Source: Branchiostoma belcheri | Lineage: Eukaryota; Chordata; Leptocardii; Amphioxiformes; Branchiostomatidae | NCBI RefSeq assembly: GCF_001625305.1 | Contig: NW_017803897.1 | Span: 1 to 64,000, forward strand | Length of the DNA stretch: 64,000 bases | Direction of reading: 5' to 3' | In this document: in pieces, positions 54,741-63,780 of the stretch | Layout: every line of letters starts with the position of its first letter | Numbering within the stretch: the stretch's first letter is position 1 | The notes under the pieces: generated by a model | What the model saw: only the letters and a program-made list of their open reading frames with translations | The model's database searches: none | What the model was told of the DNA's origin: nothing | Program-made: the position numbers and the translations under genes

Positions 54741-54890
54741 CTTTATAGACTGATAATCTCCAAGGCCCACCACATGTTTCATTTCCGTTGCCTCGGCATG
54801 GCGTGTTGCACTGTTTGTCCTTCCGCCGACGACCAATCATGGAAAAATGGCGTTCATTTCCACACCAGCACTCCTCATAATACTGCGTGC
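54741..54890 (-). CDS. WSC domain, second exon
   Basis: 150 bp, phase 1-1, acceptor GAATTTAAG, donor ATAAAG|GTAATATT. Encodes TQYYEECWCGNERHFSMIGR, then CNTPCRGNGNETCGGPWRLS and VYK. ECWCGN...C..PC.GN..ETCGG..R.SVY is the C-terminal half of a WSC domain, a putative carbohydrate-binding module with eight cysteines. The open frame in another phase across this site is spurious. Confidence 0.88.
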
Positions 54891-55003
54891 CTTAAATTCA
54901 AAATAGCCAAGTTAAATACAAGGCAGTGATCATTATTTTACAAACTTTTATTTGCTGGTCTAAATTCTACGAACTATCTCGGCCAGGACACGTTTTGCTA
55001 TTA

Positions 55004-55397
55004 GGCCACACCGACTTAATTTTATGGATGACATCCTCTGAAGACCCCCAAACTAGTGCACGCGGGCGAAAAAAAGAAAAATCCGGCAAAAAATTAAAAT
55101 TCTACTAAACTACAGTAATACAAAGCCGGTATTGTGAATTTGGCGCATTACATAGCGACGTATACGACAGGCCTGCACATGCTGGCTTTTTTGCGGAATT
55201 TATGAATCGACACTTGAGTCGTGGAGCTTCGGTAGCCTGGGTGCCGCCGAGTTACCACCGGCTTCGTTGTCGCATACCACCATGGACTACCCGGGCCTAA
55301 AGCCAGGCCAGAGCCTCGGAAGACGTGATCTTTTTTTGGATCAGGTGAAAATCAATGCGCGCGCGGATGTCATCCATAAAATTACATCGGTGTGGCC
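55004..55397. mobile_element. PIF/Harbinger-like MITE with TTA target duplication
   Basis: TTA at 55001-55003 and 55398-55400 brackets a 394-bp element whose ends, GGCCACACCGACTTAATTTT and AAATTACATCGGTGTGGCC, form inverted repeats about 34 bp long with few mismatches. A 3-bp TTA duplication and a GG-start terminus fit PIF/Harbinger. Non-autonomous. It lies in the intron inside the WSC domain. Confidence 0.75.
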
Positions 55398-55778
55398 TTA
55401 CTACGAAAAGAAATCACTCTTTATTCCTCCATACTCCAGCTCTCAGGGAAAAGTTCTACCCTTCTTTTCTAGAAGTACATCGCTGGAGCACGCTTCCTTA
55501 TGGATGCCTCCAAAATGGGTACAACCTTAAACTTTTAAGTCTAATGTAAACAAATTTCTTTCTTCAGAGGTCTTTGATAAAACCTAAAACATGTGAGTGG
55601 TTTGTATGAGCCTTGTTTTGAGGTGAAAATTGGAAGTAGATAAAATGGAATGGATGAATTTCGTTAATACATGACAATTTTGCTAATTCATAGCACAACG
55701 AAACACAATACAATGCAACGCAATATCATCATTATTTTTTTTACATAAAAATATTTAGAGCAATTAAATATTATATAC

Positions 55779-55928
55779 CAGCGTAGTCATATCCTCTAGC
55801 ACGACAGTGGTCTATACAGAGAGCTGTAGTCATTCCCTGTGATATCTTCGGTCCTTTTGGCAGTCGACGTTTCTTGTCGTCCTTGTAGCAACCCATGTAT
55901 TCTCTATTCGATGGTAGGCCTGGCGAAA
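55779..55928 (-). CDS. WSC domain, first exon
   Basis: 150 bp, phase 1-1, acceptor CATAATTGCAG, donor CGCTG|GTATAT. Encodes SPGLPSNREYMGCYKDDKKR, KGPKISQGMTTALCIDHC, ARGYDYAG. YxGCYxDD..R.L......MT...C...C...GY.YAG is the classical WSC start. It was not visible as a long open frame; the join to 54741 gives YAGTQYYEECWCGN, as the family demands. Confidence 0.9.
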
Positions 55929-56415
55929 CTGCAATTATGATTCATTATAAGTTAAGTTGGATGTGACTTATCCATTTCATTTGACATATCATAGTTTTTT
56001 TTGTACGACTGCGAATATTTAAGCAGCGCATGATGCATTTTCTACTTAGACACTTTTACAATGTTTTGGATAACAGTTTTTTTTGCAAAACAGAATGTTA
56101 GGCAATACTAAGCACTAGAAAGAACAAAGTAATGCCATTTCGTAGTACCGGTCTACATATACATTAAGTGAAAGTTTTTGTATGTACGCCAAACAGATTT
56201 GTAGCTAACCTAATAGGATGGAACAGAATGGCGTTCGTGGAAAGTCTGCAAGGCGATTTTCGCAACAGTAGAAAGTTGATTACCTAATACTTTATGTAGT
56301 TAAAATGCTTTACTTTAAGCTACATTTTCATTTTATAACAAAATTATGTCAACTTTCCATTGAAAAGGGAGAGGCAGGTATACGCCACCGTTCTAAATGG
56401 CTAACAGCATTGTAC
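55929..56415. other. Intron, no feature recognised
   Basis: AT-rich sequence between the WSC and the gamma hevein-like exon; nothing identified. Confidence 0.4.
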
Positions 56416-56640
56416 CTGTGCCAGCACTGCCGTTTCTGAAATCGATGCATCCTTCACATCTGCAGTGCGCAGCTGTCCCGCCACATTCACCAGCCGCAGA
56501 GCAGCATGGGAGCAGCGAAATGGGGTCACATTCTCCTGGGTTTGCCCCGGAAGCGGGGAACTCTGGACCGCAGCGGCCATCATCTCTCCATCTCCTGCCG
56601 GTATCTACATTCAGTTTAGATCGTTGTGAAACAGTGTTAC
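56416..56640 (-). CDS. Hevein-like module exon, type gamma (first triplet)
   Basis: 225 bp, phase 1-1, acceptor TCCCAATCAG, donor ACAG|GTACAA. Encodes RWRDDGRCGPEFPASGANPG, ECDPISLLPCCSAAGECGGT, AAHCRCEGCIDFRNGS. The second aromatic of the hevein site is Glu, so this copy may not bind sugar. Donor is weak but is supported by phase and by the paralogues. Confidence 0.78.
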
Positions 56641-56856
56641 CTGATTGGGATGGAACCAAATGTAAAGACAACAACTGGAACATACCTTACAGATGTTGGT
56701 GATTAAAATAATTGCTTGCAATTTTTTGTAAATCTTTGACATTGCAATCAACCTTTATGAATACACTGAATATCGTAGTGTACTAAGAAATATCTGCATA
56801 TCAAAGTAACTAATTGCAGTGAATAATCTGAAATAAGATAAAGAGCCATGTGTTAC

Positions 56857-57078
56857 CATGTGTTCTGTAGTCTATACAATCATAACAGTCACAGTGGTCT
56901 TCAGTGTTTCCGCACCAGCCGTAGGGAGAACAGCAGGGGTTACAGGAGTGGGGATTGCACTCAGCTACTTCAGCACCAGGTGCAGAAACCCCCGGGCCAC
57001 AGCGACCGTCCTCCGTCCATTTGACGGACAACAGATCATCTCCTTTTAGACCGATCCATCCACCTCTTTTTTCAACCC
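56857..57078 (-). CDS. Hevein-like module exon, type beta (first triplet)
   Basis: 222 bp, phase 1-1, acceptor TGCCCTACAG, donor CATG|GTAACA. Encodes KWTEDGRCGPGVSAPGAEVA, ECNPHSCNPCCSPYGWCGNT, EDHCDCYDCIDYRTHG. CCSPYGWCGNTEDHC keeps Ser and both binding-site aromatics (Tyr, Trp) of hevein, making it the best sugar-binding candidate of the beta type. Confidence 0.84.
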
Positions 57079-57289
57079 CTGTAGGGCAGGTATGTTATTC
57101 TATGAGACAATTTCCCCCTACTTCGATAATAATAAGGCACCACTACATGTACTTGATTAGCTAACCATGAACACACTGAAATAGCCTACAGGCATGTCAG
57201 CACTTTTACAGCTGTATTACCTTAACATCATTACCGAATTTTTTATTAGACGACCACAGCCGGTTTATACATCATTGAACAATTTTCTA

Positions 57290-57640
57290 CCTTTATCGTT
57301 TACCAAAAGAACAAGGAGAAATCTGAAGCCATGTGGCTAGGCCTTAGTGTGTAGTTCTGTAACGACAGGTGGGCTGAAATGGACCTTAAGTGCAAAATGC
57401 TTAGGTGTTAGTTTTGAATCCACTTGTCCTGCTTCTGAAATAGAATTTAATCTTTTTCAGTATAATACTCTTGTGAACGTTATTCCAACAAAATCGAAAA
57501 AAGTATTTGATTTCGATGGAGAACATCAAATCAAGCTACCTGGAAAGTTAAAAATAACAATTTCTTTAAAAACAGAAAATTACAAAAAGCTGCTACACCT
57601 ATTTCTCAAAGATTTGGGAGGAACGTCTTCCACATTCTGA
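57290..57640 (+). mobile_element. LINE fragment (L1/Tx1-like thumb)
   Basis: The plus strand reads NKEKSEAMWLGLSV, then in another phase GLKWTLSAKCLGVSFES, the KSEAMWLG...LKW...AKCLGV signature after the polymerase palm in L1/Tx1-type LINEs. What follows to 57640 stays open but I cannot place it. Decayed and short. Confidence 0.6.
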
Positions 57641-57804
57641 TTTCCTTGTGAATCCGTTTAAGTCTATGTGGGAAGCTCCGTTTTGAAATACCAAAGAACC
57701 GAAATTCCGGTCATCATAATGGAAGATTTTACATAATATATATCCATAGGGTCAGTCTCATGTGTACACAAGGAGTAGTAACAAACAAGAGTTCCGAGAT
57801 CTCA

Positions 57805-58590
57805 TACCTCCATGAAATATGGGCTTGATATGTAAATGTACATTTCTTCCTTAATTATGCAGATGACCTCTACATTAACATAATAGATGCATCATGATGT
57901 TAATATTTGATTAACTTACACGTCTCAAGTATGAAATTCCCATCATTTACCACTAAGAAGTCATAGAATTTTCACAGTAATTATGCAAATTAGGTCCATA
58001 TTTGCATAATTGGCATCTATTGATATTCCACCTGCCATAGATTATAAACATTACATGTATCAAAGTCCAATGATGTAAAACACTGGAATTACAGACTTTC
58101 CTCATTGATTATGCAAATAAGGTCATCATTTGCATAATTTGCATCTAATAGTGTATCTCTCTGTCTAAGTTTCCCACATACCAAAAATCATAAAAATACT
58201 TTGTTCCTAAGTTATCTGCTCTGAAAGGTTTCGCCAGAAACCTCCCTGCAGTTCCAGAACAAGCTGCTAGGGAGACAAAACCCACACCTGACAGGAAAAG
58301 CTATCTGTCACCAAAAAGTCAAGATCATATCATGTTCAGGACAAAAGATACAAAAACCAGAAGTTCTGCTGTAGTCCCAAGGTCAGCCTCCAGGAGGCCC
58401 ATATTTGACCTTGACCTTTGTTTTCCTAAGACGTACCAACATACCAAATATCATCACAATCCATAAAGGTGTTCTGAAGTTATTTTGACTACAAATGTGC
58501 GGAAACACAAACACACAGACACACACACACACACACAGACAGACACACACACACACGCCAAAAACAATAACTCCATTTTTCATGGATGTA
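57805..58590 (-). mobile_element. MITE of family N
   Basis: Begins TACCTCCATGAAATATGGGC and ends ATTTTTCATGGATGTA, reverse orientation relative to 22155-22946. Includes a (CA)n run at 58498-58560. It stands back to back with the next copy at 58961. Confidence 0.78.
58498..58560. repeat. (CA)n microsatellite within the family N MITE
   Basis: ACACACACACACAC with CAGA interruptions. On the other strand it creates a false Cys/Val-rich open frame. Confidence 0.9.
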
Positions 58591-58960
58591 ACAATAGATT
58601 TACTGTGATTCTGTAGAATATACTGGACAATTCTATTTTGAATTTACAGATGTCAAAACATTGTGGTTGGAAGTAGAAAAGTGCTTTCTTTCTGAATACG
58701 GTTACATACTCATCACTTTTCTGATATACGATTTCAACAAATCAATGAGTTGATATTAGTTGGGAAAAACACAATCTGTAAGTTTAAATATGGAACAAGT
58801 CACATGAATGCTCAGTAAGAAATATGTGAAAATTTGTAATTACTGCATACTCGCCGTAATGTTACAAGTATGTTATGTACTTGAATTTATACTTTTGTAC
58901 TTAAACACTTGTGTAATTTACCTTTATACTTGAACAATAAAGTTAATTATTATTTTTTTT

Positions 58961-59712
58961 TGTGCGTCTGTGTGTATGCGTATCTGTCCGTGTGTTTGTG
59001 TTTCCGCACATTTGTAATCAGCATAACTTTATAACGCCTTCATGGATTGTAATGATATTTAGTATGCTGGTAATCTTTAAGAAGACGAAGGTCAATGTCA
59101 AATATGGGCCTCCTGGTGGATGACCTTGGTACTGCAGCAGAACTTCCGGCTTATGTATCTTTTATCCTGAACATGCTACGGACTTTAATTTTTGGTGACA
59201 GGTAGCTTTTCCTGTCAGGAATAAGTGGTGTGGGTCCCCCTAGCAGATTGTTCTGGAACTGCAGGGGACTTTCGGGCGAAATCTTTGAAAGCCAATAAGT
59301 CCAGATAGGAATAACGTATTTTCATCATTTTTGGTAGGTAGGTAGCTGAGAGAGAGATGTACATAATTAAATGCGAATTATGCAAATGAGGACTTTATTA
59401 GCATAATTAATGAGGAAATTCTATAATTACAGTGTTTTACATTATAGTACTTTCATACATGTAATGTATGTAACCTATGGCAGATGGAACATCAACAGAT
59501 ACTAATTATGGAAATGATGACCTAATTTGCATGATTAATGCGAAAATGCTATGATTTCTTAATGTTGAATGTTGGGAATGTCATGCTTGGGACATCTGTA
59601 AGTTAATCAAAAGTTAACATCACGATGCATATATTATGTTAATGCAGAGGTCATTTTCATAATTAAAGAAGAAATTGACATTAACATATTAAGCCCATAT
59701 TTCATGGAGGTG
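58961..59712 (+). mobile_element. MITE of family N, left end lost
   Basis: Starts inside the TGTGTCTG-type region and ends TTTCATGGAGGTGTGGG. Internal words (GGGCCTCCTGGTGGATGACC, CTGAACATGCTACGG, TTGTTCTGGAACTGCAGG) match the other copies. Opposite orientation to 57805-58590, with about 370 bp between. Confidence 0.75.
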
Positions 59713-59778
59713 TGGGATCTCGGAACTCTTGTTATTACAGTATCTACGAGACAGACATATTACTACTTAGTAACTCAC

Positions 59779-59994
59779 CGTAAACTGTACCATAGTCCAC
59801 ACAGCCACCACACATGCAGTGGTCGTCGGTGTTACCACAGTACCCATACTGAGAGCAGCACGGGAAGCAGGATTCAGGGTCACACTCCCCGGGACCACCT
59901 CCCGGTGCAGGGAAGTTGGTGCCACACCTCAAATCTTGGCGCCACCGCAGATTGGCCTCCTTACTTCGGTTGACAGGCTTTTGGTCTGGTGCTT
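59779..59994 (-). CDS. Hevein-like module exon, type alpha (first triplet)
   Basis: 216 bp, phase 1-1, acceptor TATAGTTACAG, donor TTACG|GTGAGT. Encodes RWRQDLRCGTNFPAPGGGPG, ECDPESCFPCCSQYGYCGNT, DDHCMCGGCVDYGTVYG. CCSQYGYCGNTDDHC is very close to plant hevein in this stretch, including Ser and both aromatic positions. First of twelve such modules and the first non-LDLa domain of the chain. Confidence 0.86.
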
Positions 59995-60264
59995 CTGTAA
60001 CTATAAGTGTTACAGATTGATAGATATTGTTAACCGACATACCTGGCAAATGTTATCCAAAACGTAAAATATTGTCACATACATGTTAAAAGTTAAAAAA
60101 AAACACCCCATCACGGTTTGTGGATTGTCTGATCCATACAGACAGGATCTAACGAAAGCATCGGTTGCACATCAACTTGCCCCTGCCCAGTCTATTACAG
60201 TTATTTTCAAATACAAGTAGATATTTTTGCCAATGTGACGCTACTTCTTAGCAGTGGGGTCCAT

Positions 60265-60680
60265 CTATTTGGTATGTTGGTAAGTCTTAGAAAGACGAAG
60301 GTCAAGGTCAAATATGGCCTCCTGGTGGATGGCCTTGGTACTGCAGCAGAACTTTCGGTTTTGTATCGTTTGTTCTAAACATGCTATGGTCTTGACTTTT
60401 TGGTGACAGATAGCCTGTTTTGTCAGGAATAAGTGGTGTAAGGTTGGTTCCCCTAGCAGCTTGTTCTAGAACTGCAGGGCACTTTCTGACGAAATCTTTA
60501 AAAACCAATAAGTCCAGATAGGAACATTACATTGTTTTATATATTAGTACTGACCTAATTTGCATAATTATTGTGAAAATTCTGTGACTCTTTATTGGTG
60601 AATGATGGGACTTTTATACCTTGTGACATGTGTAAGTTACTTAAAGGTTAACACCACTATGCATATATTATGTTAACCCC
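60265..60680 (+). mobile_element. Partial MITE of family N
   Basis: Contains GGTATGTTGGTAAGTCTTAG, CCTCCTGGTGGATGGCC, CTAAACATGCTATGG and CTTGTTCTAGAACTGCAGGG, in family order, but lacks both ends. Confidence 0.7.
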
Positions 60681-60780
60681 TCACCAAAAAATGTCACGGA
60701 ATGGAAGCATTTCCATAAAAAAATCATGGCCGGAAGAGACCATCCATGCGTTAAATAGTAAGTAATTGCAGAACACCCAC

Positions 60781-60900
60781 TGCAGTCTCCCTCATCAGAT
60801 CCATCCCCACAGTCATCATCCCCATCACAGCGCCACTGTATTGGAATGCACCTGTCGTTGGTACTGCAGTGAAACTGGTCTGATGAACAGGCCGTCTGCC
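60781..60900 (-). CDS. LDLa domain exon (third)
   Basis: 120 bp, phase 1-1, acceptor CTTGTGTGCAG, donor TGCA|GTGGGT. Encodes [38 protein letters not shown]. Six cysteines and the calcium-binding WRCDGDxDCxDGSDE motif are complete. Precedes the first hevein-like exon. Confidence 0.9.
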
Positions 60901-61549
60901 CTGCACACAAGAAACCAGAGTTTAGCCATCCATTATCTCCATAATTATTAACAAAACAATAATTATGATTAGTCGCAAGACACGTAAATAAAAATTCATT
61001 CATTCATATGGAAAGCTTTAGTAAATTTCCTCCTATTACTTTTATGCTAATATTACAGTTATTTTCAAATTGATACAAGTAGATATTTTTTCCAATGTGA
61101 CGCTACTTCTTAGCAGTGGGGTCCATCTATTTGGTATGTTGGTAAGTCTTAGAAAGTCTTAGAAAACATCGTCTTCCAATTTGCAGTGTATTTTAAGATT
61201 TCTATCATAATTGCTTTTCTACTCTTCTTTTCTAACAATTATATATTGTAGTCTACAAAATATTGAAACACATTTTGCTTGAATTTTCCTTCCAATTGCA
61301 CTTTGGATAGAGGTGGTTAGAACCGATATATAAAAAGTTTTTGCTTAGTGTGAGACAATGGAATTTCTCATGAACATTTAATCATACAAACCATGCAAGC
61401 TGTACCTTGAAAGTAGATATTTGGATAGAAACAACTTGTTGAAATCAAAAGAGAGATAAAATTCCGCTGATGACATAGAGCAGACCGATATCTCTTGTGT
61501 GGAAAATCACAGTTAAATCCTACTTTAGCTCTGTCTTTATGGCACCTAC

Positions 61550-61669
61550 CGCACCCTTCCTCATCAGACCTATCAACACAGTCAGGGTCCCCGTCACATC
61601 TCCAGGCAGTCTGGATACACTTCTTATCAGAACTGCACTGAAACTCATGTGACCTACAGGTCAGGGTGG
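61550..61669 (-). CDS. LDLa domain exon (second)
   Basis: 120 bp, phase 1-1, acceptor GTGTTTCAG, donor GCG|GTAGGTG. Encodes [38 protein letters not shown]. Gly of the usual DGSDE is Arg here (DRSDE), otherwise canonical. It is too short to stand out as an open frame, but splice sites and motif are clear. Confidence 0.9.
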
Positions 61670-61862
61670 CTGAAACACAATGTACACAATACCTTCATAC
61701 AGAGACAATTTTGGTTAGCTAAGTTTACCATTGGTTTCGGAGACTAGCGTTGCTTTCAGATGGAAGTTGTCCTAAAATGTATAACGAAATGGCAATGCTT
61801 TCAATTTTCACTATTGGATACATCTTACAGTAACTACAATCAAAGAAGTTTTTTCTCGTTTC

Positions 61863-62069
61863 TTAGTAATGGCAAAAGGTTAAGAACATATATGTTTCAA
61901 TACAGAATGTTTGTCTAAGCTCATTAGAAATACAGCTTAGATGTATAAAGAAGGAGAACATAGATTGTACCAGGTTATGAAGATCTGCTCTATCTTTGTG
62001 GTATCGTTTACATTCTATTACAATATGTTTCTCATCTTCGATTCTTCCCAGATCACAGTGCCGACACAT
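61863..62069 (-). mobile_element. LINE polymerase C-terminal zinc-binding fragment
   Basis: The minus strand reads MCRHCDLGRIEDEKHIVIEC, KRYHKDRADL, the CxxC...HxxxxC motif at the end of non-LTR polymerases. Only about 200 bp remain, in the intron between two LDLa exons. Confidence 0.75.
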
Positions 62070-62263
62070 TCGGTATCAATAAAGCCCGTCATACATAGCC
62101 TATGATGACTGATTCAAAGAATTCAAATGCCTTTAATAGATATCATCCTCGTTTACAATGCTTTGAGAGGGAAGCAATATTACAACATGGCTGGGGCCAA
62201 AGTAGGCCACATTGGAATTTTAAATTTCCCTTTACGCTGCCATAAAAATATTTCCAGACAAAC

Positions 62264-62383
62264 CACATTCTTCTTCATCAGATCCATCACTACAGTCACG
62301 CTCATTGTCACAGCGCCACCTAGCGGAAATGCAGCCGCCATCTCGTTTGCACTCAAACTCATTTGAGGAACACGTTTTTTGTT
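62264..62383 (-). CDS. LDLa domain exon (first seen)
   Basis: 120 bp, phase 1-1, acceptor GATTTTGCAG, donor TGTG|GTTTGT. Encodes [38 protein letters not shown], a complete LDLa module. Phase 1 at its start shows that at least one exon lies upstream, probably beyond base 64000 because none was found between here and the window end. Confidence 0.88.
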
Positions 62384-62827
62384 CTGCAAAATCAGAAACA
62401 AAATGTACTGCCATGATGAATTGTTTCGGTTTTTCCTATTAGAAAGTCGATTATAAGGTAGCCATTCAGCTTATTGATACGTTACCGTGGTCTAAATCCT
62501 TACGTCTACATAGTTTTATAACTACATATACGAGGCATCACGATGCCCCTGCAAAAGTTATTGCAATGTACATTGATTTGCATGAAGAAGACATGTAATA
62601 GGACACTACGAGTTTTGTCTGTATTAGCGGCCTTGGGTCATTTCCCAAAATAGCATCGGGATCGAGAAATGTACGCTTTGCACTGTAGTTCTCATTACGA
62701 GATAAGGTCTTTAAGTTATTTAGAAATTCTATTCAACGTCTTTGTTCATGTGTCAGATGGCAGGAAATGGATGTCTCTTTGGATACACTGAAGAAGGATG
62801 TTAAATTCCCGAAAAAGAAGCTACAAC
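62384..62827. other. Upstream intron, no feature recognised
   Basis: No further LDLa or signal-peptide exon was found on the minus strand. Confidence 0.4.
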
Positions 62828-63170
62828 TAGAAAGGCCAATATTTGCTTAGGAGAAAATACAGCGATGGCTTCACCACATTTTACGACATGGTAGGGAAAG
62901 AATGAGAAACACAAGGGAAAACAATGATTTACATTGATATAACTATAATATGAAGTAACATACAACTAAAACAACAGTTGGATAGCTATTCCCTACATTA
63001 TTGGTTAGGATTTTTAATTGCATAATGCAAACTGTTGATTTTCAAAATAAAAACGTTCATGCCCCGCATTCCAATGCTGGAGCAGAAAAGCTTGAAATAC
63101 CTACCAAAACACTTGAATAAAGACATATACAGTCAGTATGGAAATGCTCTGTGCAGGTGTTATTAACAAT
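62828..63170 (-). mobile_element. MITE of family Q, truncated
   Basis: Starts AGAAAGGCCAATATTTGCTT, then GCGATGGCTTCACCACATTT, and follows the 46276-47069 copy in reverse to about GTGCAGGTGTTATTAAC, where it stops. Confidence 0.7.
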
Positions 63171-63539
63171 CACATAAACTATGAAGCCATACATTGAATA
63201 AGCTATACATATAATATGATTATCATAACCTTTATTTTTAAAATCATGCCAGTGAGCTAATTGCATGTACAGAGTGAAAGAAAGTAAAGTAAAGCAGTAG
63301 AATTTCTGTACTAGCTATGATAGTACTTCATATGATTCGTCCTCATCGTCATCATTCAATGTGGTCTATCTCTTGCTACTAGTGACTGGTAATACCTCTG
63401 TAGATTCTTCACACTGGCAGAGTACCGTACTCATTCTCTCTTGTCAGCTCAATACTTTGTGACAACATCAAAGTGATTTTAGTTTGTATGTTGGAAAAAT
63501 ACAAAAGACTAACATTCTAAGTTATTGACATTCTTGAGT

Positions 63540-63780
63540 AAGAACAATCAGTTTTTGAATGTTAAAAAGCAAAAACAACGAAAAATAAAAAAAAATGTTG
63601 AAATTGTTAAAAATGCAGAATTGTTAAAATCGTTAAAACTGATAAAATTGTTAAAAATTATAAAATTGTTAAAAATGTTAAATTGCTAAAAATATTTATG
63701 TCCGATGCACTGGGGTTCGAACTTGCAATGCCTGGGATTGCCGCCTTGCGCGTTTCCAACCGAGCTAACTCGGTGCGATA
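63540..63780 (-). mobile_element. tRNA-derived SINE with AT-rich tail
   Basis: The minus strand has an A-box-like TTAGCTCGGTTGG (63756-63768) and B box GTTCGAACCCC (63712-63722). Further along the same strand comes an AT-rich tail of AACAATTTTTAAC-type units (63590-63690). The cloverleaf does not close as a normal tRNA, so a SINE or tRNA pseudogene is more likely. Confidence 0.6.

Larger units (their letters stand above)
60199..61165. repeat. ~95-bp direct repeat flanking an LDLa exon
   Basis: 60199-60293 and 61061-61165 share TTATTTTCAAAT, AAGTAGATATTTTT, CCAATGTGACGCTACTTCTT and GGTATGTTGGTAAGTCTTAG. The first copy continues into a partial family N MITE (to about 60680), the second is cut short. 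The LDLa exon at 60781 lies between, suggesting a local duplication around it. Confidence 0.8.
21865..62383 (-). other. Giant multi-domain mosaic gene locus (39 chained exons)
   Basis: I identified 39 minus-strand exons between 62383 and 21865. Every junction between consecutive exons is phase-compatible and the total is 6,915 bp (2,305 codon equivalents), so a single reading frame can pass through all of them. Most are symmetric phase 1-1, the hallmark of exon shuffling. Domain order from the 5' side: LDLa x3; hevein-like x3; WSC; F-type lectin; hevein-like x3; F-type lectin; PAN; hevein-like x3; kringle; F-type lectin; YWTD propeller; EGF; PAN; hevein-like x3; kringle; integrin-type EGF x3 exons; beta-tail x2 exons; LDLa. 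No signal peptide, membrane helix or certain stop was found. It may be one gene, or neighbouring genes with the same phase habit; transcript data would decide. Confidence 0.7.

Noticed and set aside
57347-57640. 97-codon plus-strand frame as a host gene
   Set aside because: Its start carries an L1/Tx1-type polymerase signature, so it is a LINE remnant; the rest has no support.
58383-58583. Cys/Val-rich minus-strand open frame
   Set aside because: It is the translation of a (CA)n microsatellite in a MITE.
63702-63780. Functional tRNA gene
   Set aside because: A and B boxes are present but the stems do not close properly, and an AT-rich tail follows, as in a SINE.
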